Notes: generated from the sequence alone by a model not told the origin. Shown: positions 1-6,074, counted from the first letter of the stretch. The stretch is 6,330 nucleotides of DNA from Vulcanimicrobiota bacterium (GCA_030043675.1 JASHXG010000086.1:1-6330), one strand, 5' to 3'. Made by a program: numbers and translations.

Positions 1-821
1 AGCGACTTTGCCATCTTCCGGCTGTCGAAGAGCAGCAGCCCGCCGTGCACCCAGAAGTTGGCCATCGGCGGATGCGCCATAAGCGGCTCGCTTTGCGCGA
101 TCTCGTTCTCGTGATGGGGGAAGATCAGGTCTGCACCGCCGCCGTGGATGTCGAAGCCGTCGCCTTGCGGGTCGAGCAACGAGCGCGCCATCGCCGAACA
201 CTCGATATGCCAGCCCGGCCGCCCCTCGCCGTACGGCTCGAAGGCCCAGCGCGGCTCACCCGGCTTCGCGAACTTCCAGAGCGCAAAATCGAGCGGATCC
301 TCTTTGTGCTCGTCGACGTCGATGCGCGCGCCGGCCTCCAGCTCCTCGACGTTACGGTTGGCAAGCTTTCCATAATTCGGAAACGATGCGACGCGATAGT
401 AGATGCCGTCTTGCGTCACGTACGCATGGCCGATTGCCACGAGCTCGCGAATCATGACTTGAATTGGTTCGATGTAGTTAGTGGCGTAAGGCTCGTCGTC
501 GTATTCGAGCACATCCAGCCGGCGCATCGACTCTTTAAACTCGCCGTAATAGCGGTCGACGATCGCATGATAGTATTCACCCGTGGCTTTTGCCGCGTTG
601 ATGCTGCGGTCGTCGATGTCGGTGACGTTTTGGACGTAGGTCACGCGGTAACCGCGGTGCATCAAGTAGCGCCGCAGCACGTCGAAGAACAGGAACGAGC
701 GCGCGTGCCCAAGGTGGGCTTGCGCGGAGGGGGTCAAGCCGCAGACGTAGATACGTACGTGGTCGCCGCGCAGCGGCTCGAACTCCTCGACGCGGCGCGT
801 GCGCGTGTTATATAGTCTCAC
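1..821 (-). CDS. cysS: Cysteinyl-tRNA synthetase, 3' end cut off by the window edge
   Basis: This gene encodes the class I aminoacyl-tRNA synthetase that activates cysteine with ATP and loads it onto tRNA-Cys in the cytoplasm. The 273 visible residues begin MRLYNTRTRRVEEF and include the YVCG segment with zinc-ligand Cys27, the ATP-binding HIGH-type motif as HLGH (36-39), the YVQNVTDIDD stretch (62-71), KEDPLDFALWK (173-183), WHIECSAM with zinc-ligand Cys208 (204-211), and FPHHENE with His236 and Glu240 completing the zinc site. The last visible residues are the KMSKS-type loop, here KMAKS (269-273). The anticodon-binding part lies beyond the left edge. The GTG start at 821 gives the family N-terminus (LYNT) without extension. 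No clear Shine-Dalgarno site precedes it. The gene starts 7 bases after the cysE stop, so reinitiation or coupling is likely. The family is certain; mycothiol ligase MshC, a relative, is unlikely given the DFALWK block. Confidence 0.97.
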   Translation of the reverse strand, partial: MRLYNTRTRRVEEFEPLRGDHVRIYVCGLTPSAQAHLGHARSFLFFDVLRRYLMHRGYRVTYVQNVTDIDDRSINAAKATGEYYHAIVDRYYGEFKESMRRLDVLEYDDEPYATNYIEPIQVMIRELVAIGHAYVTQDGIYYRVASFPNYGKLANRNVEELEAGARIDVDEHKEDPLDFALWKFAKPGEPRWAFEPYGEGRPGWHIECSAMARSLLDPQGDGFDIHGGGADLIFPHHENEIAQSEPLMAHPPMANFWVHGGLLLFDSRKMAKS

Positions 822-828
822 GCCGGCG

Positions 829-1518
829 CTAGATGACCCAGCTCCAGGCTTCCTCGTGCGGGCCTTCGCCCTGTTCCAACTCGAGCAGGCGTTTCTCGAG
901 TTGATCCACCTTGCGCTGCAGCACTACCAGCGCGTCCGCGGTCGGATCAGGCATATCGACCTGCGGGCGATCCGGCACGACGTGAATCGGTTTACCGTCT
1001 TGGGCGACGATCCGCGCGGGCACACCGACAACCGTCGCATTGGCCGGAACATCCTTCACCACGACCGAGCCGCCGCCGATTCGCGCATTGTCGCCCACGG
1101 CGATGGCGCCGAGAACGGTCGAGTTAACGCCCACGATGACGTTGCGGCCGAGCGTCGGATGGCGCTTGGCGTGCGAAAGGCTCGTGCCGCCCAACGTCAC
1201 GCCTTGGTAAATCGTGCAGCCCTCGCCGACTTGCGCGGTCTCGCCGATGACGACGCCCATCCCGTGATCGATGAATACCCCTTTCCCGATTCTGGCCCCC
1301 GGGTGGATCTCGATCCCGGTCAGGAACCGCGAAATGTTCGCCAAAAAGCGCGGCAGCAGCGGCAAGCCCGTACGGTACAGGCCATGAATGACGCGATGTG
1401 CCACGATGGCGTGGAATCCAGGGTAGGAGAGGACGACGTCGAGCCATCCGCGCGCTGCAGGATCCCGTTCAAGCGGTGCTCGCAGATCGGCAAGAAAGGC
1501 CTCGAATGGCTTGGCCAT
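829..1518 (-). CDS. cysE: Serine O-acetyltransferase
   Basis: The product transfers acetyl from acetyl-CoA to L-serine, giving O-acetylserine, the carbon skeleton used by cysteine synthase. It has 229 residues, the short form of the family. A helical N-terminal part with YPGFHAIVAHRV (32-43) leads into a left-handed beta-helix of hexapeptide repeats. The core includes IHPGARIG (71-78), the catalytic-type DHG (84-86) with GVVIGETA (88-95), YQGVTLGGT (104-112), the second active-site His in KRHPT (118-122), and VVVKDVPANATVVGVPARIV (152-171). Residues about 196-216 form a charged, leucine-rich predicted coiled coil, and the chain ends WSWVI. The terminal isoleucine resembles the tail by which many serine acetyltransferases dock in the CysK active site. 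The ATG at 1518 is 24 bases after the ispF stop; only a weak GAG-type ribosome site precedes it. Its position just before cysS links cysteine synthesis and its charging. Confidence 0.97.
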   Translation of the reverse strand: MAKPFEAFLADLRAPLERDPAARGWLDVVLSYPGFHAIVAHRVIHGLYRTGLPLLPRFLANISRFLTGIEIHPGARIGKGVFIDHGMGVVIGETAQVGEGCTIYQGVTLGGTSLSHAKRHPTLGRNVIVGVNSTVLGAIAVGDNARIGGGSVVVKDVPANATVVGVPARIVAQDGKPIHVVPDRPQVDMPDPTADALVVLQRKVDQLEKRLLELEQGEGPHEEAWSWVI

Positions 1519-1542
1519 ACTCGTCTACTCTAACAAATTTCG

Positions 1543-2019
1543 TCAGCCGGTGGATTCGATCAGCGCTACCGCATGGGCGGCGATGCCGCTGCCGTCGCCA
1601 GTGTATCCCATCCCCTCGCTGGTCTTGGCCTTAAGGCCGACCGAGTCCACCCCGAGCGCGAGTTTTGCGGCGACGTTTTCGCGCATTTGCGCGATGAACG
1701 GCGCCAGCTTCGGGCGATCCACCAGGATCGTTGCATCGACGTTAACGATGGCATAGCCTGCCTCGCGCACGTCGGCTGCGCAGCGAGCCAGCAACTCCAT
1801 CGAGTCGGCATCTTTCCAACGCGGATCGGTATCGGGAAACCGCCCACCGAGATCGCCTAACGCAGCAGCGCCGAGCAGCGCGTCGGCGAGGGCGTGCGCT
1901 ACCACGTCGGCGTCCGAATGGCCCAGGGCGCCGCGTTCGAAGGGAACCCGCACGCCGGCGAGGATCAGCCTGCGTCCATCGACCAGACGGTGCGCGTCGA
2001 AACCATGCCCGACCCTCAC
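1543..2019 (-). CDS. ispF: 2-C-methyl-D-erythritol 2,4-cyclodiphosphate synthase
   Basis: The enzyme of the MEP isoprenoid pathway that cyclises CDP-methylerythritol phosphate to the 2,4-cyclodiphosphate with release of CMP. The 158 residues match the usual length. Zinc ligands are Asp8 and His10 in HGFDAH (5-10) and His42; LGHSDADVVAHAL (32-44) is the family signature, followed by DLGGRFPDTDP (56-66). The CMP-side motif is KTSEGMGYTG (132-141). The normally following R-x-E-G-I-A is here D142-G-S144-G-I-A, losing the Arg/Glu pair seen at the same numbers in the E. coli protein. The GTG start at 2019 overlaps the ispD stop by four bases (GTGA), no Shine-Dalgarno site is visible, and the start lies in a small inverted repeat, so translation probably depends on ribosomes finishing ispD. 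Active-site metal and CMP residues are intact, so catalysis is expected. Confidence 0.97.
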   Translation of the reverse strand: MRVGHGFDAHRLVDGRRLILAGVRVPFERGALGHSDADVVAHALADALLGAAALGDLGGRFPDTDPRWKDADSMELLARCAADVREAGYAIVNVDATILVDRPKLAPFIAQMRENVAAKLALGVDSVGLKAKTSEGMGYTGDGSGIAAHAVALIESTG

Positions 2020-2024
2020 GAGGG
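2013..2024 (-). repeat. Small inverted repeat over the ispD stop / ispF start
   Basis: CCCTC and GAGGG flank two bases here; in the mRNA the GUG start of ispF and the UGA stop of ispD lie at its centre. With no Shine-Dalgarno site before ispF, a hairpin here (CCCU-CGUG-AGGG) could hold the start closed until a ribosome terminating on ispD opens it. The stem is short and may be chance. Confidence 0.35.
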
Positions 2025-2720
2025 AACTCGCGTCGTCAGGCTTCGTTCGCGCAGAATCGCGGCCGCTCGCGCAACGTCTTGCGGGAGCGTCACCTTGAAG
2101 TTCTCTGCCGATGCCGGAACCACGACGACGGCGACGCCGATTCGCTCCAACAGCATCGCGTCATCGGTCGCATCGATGCCGTTACCGCCGGCGCGCTCGT
2201 GGGCGCGCCGCAAGTCGGAGACCATTGCAAACTGCGGCGTCTGTGCAGCCCAGAGCGTCGAGCGATCGAGCGTACCGCTGACGAGCCTCGATTCCGGCGT
2301 TACAACCTTGATCGTATCGACGAGAGGAGCGGCGAGGAGCGCGGCGCGTCCCGCGCCGACCTCGCGCATTCCCGCGCGCACGTCGACGGCGCTAACCAGC
2401 GGTCGCGCGCCGTCGTGCACGAGCACCGCGTCGCATGCGCTGGGCAACGCCTGCAGCCCTTCGCGCACGCTGATCTGACGCGTCGGACCACCGCTTACGA
2501 CGCGTGGCGAGAATCTCGGCGCAACGCGACCGACCAGCGCGCGTATCGTCTCGATGAGGTCGGACTCGGTGGCGACGACGAGATCGGCGATCTCCTCGAT
2601 CGAGGCGAAAGTTTGAATTGACCAGCCGACCATCGGCAGGCCGGCGAGATCGATTAACTGCTTGGGACGGCCAAGACGCGCACCGCGACCGGCGGCCACG
2701 ATGACGGCGCCCCATCTCAA
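2016..2720 (-). CDS. ispD: 2-C-methyl-D-erythritol 4-phosphate cytidylyltransferase
   Basis: The enzyme couples CTP to methylerythritol 4-phosphate, the third step of the MEP pathway, giving CDP-methylerythritol. The 234 residues show the family order: nucleotide loop AAGRGARLGRPKQ (9-21), SGGPTRQISVREGL (76-89), VHDGARPLV (101-109), DTIK (135-138), Arg153 before LWAAQTPQ (156-163), TDDAMLLE (185-192), and ENFKVTLPQD (206-215) with Lys209. Arg153 and Lys209 correspond to the substrate-phosphate-contacting Arg157 and Lys213 of E. coli. The nucleotide loop is two residues shorter than in the E. coli or B. subtilis proteins. The start is TTG at 2720, overlapping the stop of the PIN-TRAM gene by four bases (TTGA). 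A GAGGG ribosome site at 2730-2734, nine bases upstream, supports this start, and it yields the expected short N-terminus. The stop overlaps the ispF start, a strong sign of co-translation. Confidence 0.97.
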   Translation of the reverse strand: MRWGAVIVAAGRGARLGRPKQLIDLAGLPMVGWSIQTFASIEEIADLVVATESDLIETIRALVGRVAPRFSPRVVSGGPTRQISVREGLQALPSACDAVLVHDGARPLVSAVDVRAGMREVGAGRAALLAAPLVDTIKVVTPESRLVSGTLDRSTLWAAQTPQFAMVSDLRRAHERAGGNGIDATDDAMLLERIGVAVVVVPASAENFKVTLPQDVARAAAILRERSLTTRVPS

Positions 2721-3838
2721 GGCGCGACGCCCTCGCGTTTCGGCCGTGCGAAGATCATTCGGCCGGCGACGGTCTGCAGCACGCTCGTTACGATGACGTC
2801 GGTCTCTTCGCCGATCAAGCGGCGGCCGTGCTCGACCACGATCATCGTACCGTCTTCGAGATAGCCGATTCCCTGGTGCAGCTCTTTTCCTTCGCGAATC
2901 ACCGCAACGTGCAGCTCTTCGCCCGGCAGCACGACCGGTTTTACGGCATTGGCAAGTTCGTTGACGTTGAGCACGCCGACCCCTTCCACGTGCGCGACGC
3001 GATTTAAGTTGTAGTCGTTGGTGACCAGCTTGGCCCCGAGGTCCTGCGCCAGACGTACCAATCGCGCATCGACGTTGCCGGGCGCCATGTCGTCGTAATC
3101 CCGTTCGCTAATCTCGAAGACCGCCAGTTCTTGTAGGCGGCTGAGCACGTCGAAACCACGGCGCCCGCGGGTTCGCTTGAGCGGGTCGACCGAATCGGAA
3201 ATCGTCTGGAGTTCGCGCAGGACGAAGCGCGGAATGATCAGCACGCCTTCGAGAAAGCCGCTCTCTACGATCTCGACGATGCGGCCGTCGACGATGGCGG
3301 AGGTATCGACGATCTTTGCAACGCCGCCCTGCGCGCTGCCGCCAATGTTCCTCGGCACCGGCACGATGCGAATCTTCGCTCCGATGCGAGCGCCGAGGTA
3401 GGCGGCGAAGATCGCGACGATCAGGTAGAGCACGATCGCGATGTACGTCCCCGCTTTGCCGGCGCTGGAGATCATCTCGAAGATGATGCTCTTGATCAGA
3501 AACGCGACCAGCAAACCTACGATCAGACCGACGGCACCGCCCGCGATCTCGGCCGGCGAGAGGCGTTCCATCGCGCCCTCAGCCTGCTGGAGCTGACCCT
3601 CAAAGAGCGCCTGCGCGAACGGCGCGAGCAACGCGCCGATGATCGCGCCTGCGACCGGTGAAAGGATCAGAAACGTCAGCTGCAGTCCTTCGCTGGCGAA
3701 ATGCGGCGAAAAGACGCTAAAATACGCTTCGCGCCCGAGTAGAAAACCCGTTACGCCAAAGACCACGACGAAGGCGCCGCGCAGGACGCTTCCCGAGAGA
3801 TTGTCCCCTGCTAGTCGAATGTTATGAACGCTCCGCAA
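2717..3838 (-). CDS. Membrane-anchored PIN-TRAM domain protein (YacL family putative RNase)
   Basis: Counting from the TTG at 3838, the protein has 373 residues. Four hydrophobic segments lie at about 19-35, 53-80, 98-120 and 131-150 and should anchor it in the membrane. A PIN nuclease domain follows at about 175-295, with the acidic metal-binding quartet Asp178 (VDTSAIVDGR), Glu209 (VLRELQ), Asp257 (VDARLVRLA) and Asp275 (TNDYN). A C-terminal TRAM domain, an RNA-binding beta-barrel, occupies about 300-363. This is the architecture and length of B. subtilis YacL, encoded immediately before ispD there as here. A role in cutting RNA is inferred from the PIN fold; the substrate is unknown. The start is uncertain: TTG 3838 overlaps hemW by 28 bases, while CTG 3784 and GTG 3766 give 355 and 349 residues; none has a strong ribosome site. 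The open frame runs further back inside hemW to 4441, but that part is not protein-like. Confidence 0.93.
   Translation of the reverse strand: MRSVHNIRLAGDNLSGSVLRGAFVVVFGVTGFLLGREAYFSVFSPHFASEGLQLTFLILSPVAGAIIGALLAPFAQALFEGQLQQAEGAMERLSPAEIAGGAVGLIVGLLVAFLIKSIIFEMISSAGKAGTYIAIVLYLIVAIFAAYLGARIGAKIRIVPVPRNIGGSAQGGVAKIVDTSAIVDGRIVEIVESGFLEGVLIIPRFVLRELQTISDSVDPLKRTRGRRGFDVLSRLQELAVFEISERDYDDMAPGNVDARLVRLAQDLGAKLVTNDYNLNRVAHVEGVGVLNVNELANAVKPVVLPGEELHVAVIREGKELHQGIGYLEDGTMIVVEHGRRLIGEETDVIVTSVLQTVAGRMIFARPKREGVAP
2730..2734 (-). promoter_or_regulatory. Ribosome binding site of ispD
   Basis: GAGGG on the minus strand, nine bases before the TTG at 2720 and inside the last codons of the PIN-TRAM gene. 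It supports the unusual TTG start. Confidence 0.55.
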
Positions 3839-4947
3839 ACGTCGTTGGCAACGAATCTCCCGCGTTGCGTTAGGCGCACCGTATCCGCAACGCGTTCGAG
3901 CAATCCAGTCTGTGCGAATCGCTGCACGACCGTCGCATAATCCTGGATCACATCGATGCCATAGCGCTCTTTGAAATCGCCTAGTCGAACCCCTTGCGTC
4001 GTGCGCAAGGCCAACATCAACGCCTCGCCGGCGCGCCGCCGACCTTCCAGGCGCTCGGCTTCCGACGGAATCGGACGCCCTGCCAACGCCGCCTCCACGT
4101 AGGCTTCCAGCGAGCGCGTGTGGACCGAGCGCAGGCCATCTCGGTAAGAGGCCGCACCCACGCCGAGACCGACGTACTCGCCATTCGCCCAATAGTTGAG
4201 GTTGTGGGCGCATTGATGGGCGCCGCGTGCGAAGTTGCTGATCTCGTATTGCGCATATCCGGACGCTTGCAGCATTTCGATCGCAATCGCATACAGCTCG
4301 GCCTCGCGGGTGTCGTCGAAGAATGCGTCGGGTTGACGCGCGCGCCAACGTGCGTAAGGCGTGCCCTCTTCGACGGTTAAGCCGTAGACCGATACGTGAT
4401 CGACGTCCAAAGCGATCGCTTGTTCGAGCGAACGCCGCCAACTCGCCGGCGTCTGCCCGGGGACGGCGAAGATCAAATCCAGCGAGACGGAGCGCAGCCC
4501 GGCGGCCCGTGCCTGCGCGACGACCTGCACGATTTGTTCGGGTGCGTGCTTGCGACCCAGCGTGCGAATCTCACTTGGTTCAAATGACTGCACGCCGATC
4601 GAAAGGCGCGTAATGCCGGCATCGCGGTAGCGTGCGAAGTCACCGGTGCCTACGAGCTCTGGATTGACTTCGATCGAGGCTTCGGCGATCTCACAAGCAT
4701 TGCGTCCGCCGCCGAAATGCCCGCGCAGCCGCGCCAGCAGATCCTCGATGGTCGCGGCGTCATAGGCATTGGGCGTTCCGCCCCCCAGGTAGAGCGTCGC
4801 GGCACCGACGCGCGCCTGCCGATCGAGCTCGGCGTACAATGCGCTCAAGTAGCGCTGCGCAGCCGCCGCCCGCCGGGGCCACTTCGCGAAATCGCAATAC
4901 GGGCAGAGATACGGGCAAAACGGGAGATGAACGTAGACGCCGAGCAC
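3811..4947 (-). CDS. hemW: HemW, radical SAM heme-binding protein (coproporphyrinogen oxidase-like)
   Basis: HemW is a radical SAM relative of HemN that binds heme and is thought to deliver it to membrane targets such as respiratory proteins. The 378-residue product has the iron-sulfur cluster motif CxxxCxxC at Cys11, Cys15 and Cys18, within CPYLCPYCDF. DF follows the last cysteine, as in HemW, where HemN has CxC. GGGTPN (55-60) is the SAM-contacting glycine motif; EVNPE (93-97) and RLSIGVQSF (114-122) are typical of the family. HNLNYW (248-253) fits the HNxxYW heme-binding motif diagnostic of HemW. The C-terminal third resembles the HemN/HemW C-terminal helical domain. The GTG at 4947 has a GAGGG ribosome site at 4952-4956 and gives the family N-terminus (VYVHLPFC). 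It starts 28 bases after the plsX stop, and that gap contains competing hairpins. Older annotation would call this oxygen-independent coproporphyrinogen oxidase; the motifs favour HemW. Confidence 0.95.
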   Translation of the reverse strand: MLGVYVHLPFCPYLCPYCDFAKWPRRAAAAQRYLSALYAELDRQARVGAATLYLGGGTPNAYDAATIEDLLARLRGHFGGGRNACEIAEASIEVNPELVGTGDFARYRDAGITRLSIGVQSFEPSEIRTLGRKHAPEQIVQVVAQARAAGLRSVSLDLIFAVPGQTPASWRRSLEQAIALDVDHVSVYGLTVEEGTPYARWRARQPDAFFDDTREAELYAIAIEMLQASGYAQYEISNFARGAHQCAHNLNYWANGEYVGLGVGAASYRDGLRSVHTRSLEAYVEAALAGRPIPSEAERLEGRRRAGEALMLALRTTQGVRLGDFKERYGIDVIQDYATVVQRFAQTGLLERVADTVRLTQRGRFVANDVCGAFITFD

Positions 4948-4977
4948 GTTTCCCTCAGGGAACCTCTAGAGTTCCCT
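4948..4977 (-). repeat. Overlapping inverted repeats between plsX and hemW
   Basis: In the mRNA sense three segments follow one another: AGGGAAC (4977-4971), GUUCCCU (4963-4957) and AGGGAAAC (4955-4948). The first two pair perfectly over seven bases with a seven-base loop. The second and third pair as UUCCC/GGGAA around a UGA loop. The two hairpins cannot coexist. The first segment begins within the plsX stop codon (4976-4978); the third holds the hemW ribosome site. There is no U run, so this is not a simple terminator. The pairing is read directly from the sequence; any regulatory role is inference. Confidence 0.6.
4952..4956 (-). promoter_or_regulatory. Ribosome binding site of hemW
   Basis: On the minus strand this reads GAGGG, four bases before the GTG at 4947. 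It supports the GTG start. It also lies in one arm of a short hairpin (see the repeat at 4948-4977), so access to it may be controlled. Confidence 0.6.
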
Positions 4978-5983
4978 ACGTTGCAGCGAGGTGAGGCGCA
5001 ATCAGGTCGGTGATCTTTCCCACGACGTCGTGCTGGACTTCTTGCACGGCGGCGCCTATCGCGTGTTTGATCGCCTTGCGGCTGGCGCGCCCATGTGTGA
5101 CGATGCAGTTTCCTCGCAGTCCCAAGAATGGTGCCCCGCCGTACGTTTCATAATCAAATCTCTTACCCAGCTGCCGAAGCGCGGGCGCAAGCAGCGCCGT
5201 GCCGAGCTTGGTCAACAGATTTCCGGCGAGCAGCGAGTCGCGCATCACGGTCGCGAGATCTGCAATCATGCCTTCGCCGGTTTTTAGAACGACGTTGCCG
5301 ACAAAGCCGTCGGCAACGATCACGTCGGCAATGTTATGGAAGAGGTCGCGTCCCTCGACGTTGCCGATAAACGCGACCGGCGCCGCTTCGAGCAGTCGCG
5401 CGGCTTCGAGCACCTGTTGGTTGCCCTTGCTACGCTCCTCGCCGACGGAAAGGACCGCGACGCGCGGCGTCGCGATGTGCAGCACGGCCTTGGCGTAGGC
5501 CGAGCCCATGATGCCGAACTGCTCGAGCCACTCCGGGCGGCAGTCCACGTTCGCGCCCGAATCGAGCAAGACGGTCGGACCGTTGAGCGCCGGCCAGACC
5601 GTCGCAATGGCCGGACGCGAGATGCCCTCGATCGTACGCAGCTTGATCAACGCAATCGCCAAGAAGGCGCCGCTGTTGCCGGCCGAAACGACCGCATCTG
5701 CTTCGCCCTGCTTGACGAGATTGACCGCAATCCCGAGCGAAGTTCGCTCGCAGGAACGCAGCGAAGCCGAAGCCGCCAGATCCATCGGCACCGACTCGGG
5801 GGCATGCACGATTTGAACGCGATCGCCACGCGGTCCGCGCAGAAGCGGCCGTACCGCTTCCTCGTCGCCGACCAGCAGGATCTGGGCGTCGAACGCCTCC
5901 GAAGCGAGCAACGCGCCGGCCACGATCTCCGCAGGCGCGTGGTCGCCCCCCATGGCATCGACAGCGATGCGCGCTCGGCTCAT
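4976..5983 (-). CDS. plsX: Phosphate acyltransferase PlsX
   Basis: PlsX makes acyl-phosphate from acyl-ACP and phosphate; PlsY then uses it to acylate glycerol 3-phosphate in membrane phospholipid synthesis. PlsX is a peripheral, soluble enzyme. The 335 residues carry the family motifs in order: AVDAMGGDHAP (7-17), VVSAGNSGA (98-106), LLDSGANVDC (139-148), VGEERSKGN (180-188), FIGNVEGRD (205-213), DGFVGNVVLK (225-234), and YGGAPFLGLRG (281-291) with IVTHG (294-298). The ATG at 5983 is chosen because AAGGAG lies seven bases upstream and the family N-terminus starts there. The frame is open back to 6292 without looking like protein. It is the first gene of the minus-strand cluster. The genes usually beside plsX (rpmF, fapR, fabD, acpP) are absent from the window; hemW follows instead. 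Confidence 0.97.
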   Translation of the reverse strand: MSRARIAVDAMGGDHAPAEIVAGALLASEAFDAQILLVGDEEAVRPLLRGPRGDRVQIVHAPESVPMDLAASASLRSCERTSLGIAVNLVKQGEADAVVSAGNSGAFLAIALIKLRTIEGISRPAIATVWPALNGPTVLLDSGANVDCRPEWLEQFGIMGSAYAKAVLHIATPRVAVLSVGEERSKGNQQVLEAARLLEAAPVAFIGNVEGRDLFHNIADVIVADGFVGNVVLKTGEGMIADLATVMRDSLLAGNLLTKLGTALLAPALRQLGKRFDYETYGGAPFLGLRGNCIVTHGRASRKAIKHAIGAAVQEVQHDVVGKITDLIAPHLAAT

Positions 5984-5990
5984 CGGACCG

Positions 5991-5996
5991 CTCCTT
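5991..5996 (-). promoter_or_regulatory. Ribosome binding site of plsX
   Basis: On the minus strand this reads AAGGAG, a full-strength Shine-Dalgarno core, seven bases before the ATG at 5983. It settles the plsX start against the long open extension upstream. Confidence 0.85.
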
Positions 5997-6034
5997 GGCC
6001 GGCGGAAGGAAGAACGTCCACCGCGGGCGGTTTC

Positions 6035-6050
6035 GGAATCGCGCGAATCC
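6035..6050 (+). repeat. Near-palindrome between plsX and rpmB
   Basis: GGAATCGCGCGAATCC is an inverted repeat in 14 of 16 bases, with a perfect eight-base centre TCGCGCGA. It lies in the divergent intergenic region where the plsX -10 box would be expected, a suitable place for an operator. No regulator is encoded in the window, and CG-rich palindromes arise easily in such DNA. Confidence 0.25.
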
Positions 6051-6058
6051 TTGCCTGC

Positions 6059-6064
6059 GGTCAA
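6059..6064 (-). promoter_or_regulatory. Candidate -35 box for the plsX operon
   Basis: TTGACC on the minus strand matches the consensus TTGACA in five of six bases and faces plsX, about 75 bases upstream of its start. The -10 at normal spacing (around 6036-6041) is poor, so this is a weak call; a different sigma factor or an activator could be involved. Confidence 0.25.
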
Positions 6065-6074
6065 CATTTTCCGC

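Noticed and set aside
821..828. Perfect palindrome CGCCGGCG at the cysE-cysS junction
   Set aside because: Eight-base all-GC palindromes are expected by chance in this base composition and it has no room for a useful RNA loop.
45..1533. Long plus-strand open frames (45-815 and 799-1533) opposite cysS and cysE
   Set aside because: They are antisense to clearly recognised genes, have Arg/Val/Asp-rich low-information translations and no family motif. Such frames are common opposite GC-rich genes.
3839..4441. N-terminal extension of the PIN-TRAM gene inside hemW
   Set aside because: The extra 200 residues are an arginine-rich out-of-frame reading of hemW; homologs begin at the first membrane segment.
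4948..4977. Hairpin as a rho-independent terminator after plsX
   Set aside because: No U run follows the stem and hemW starts immediately downstream.
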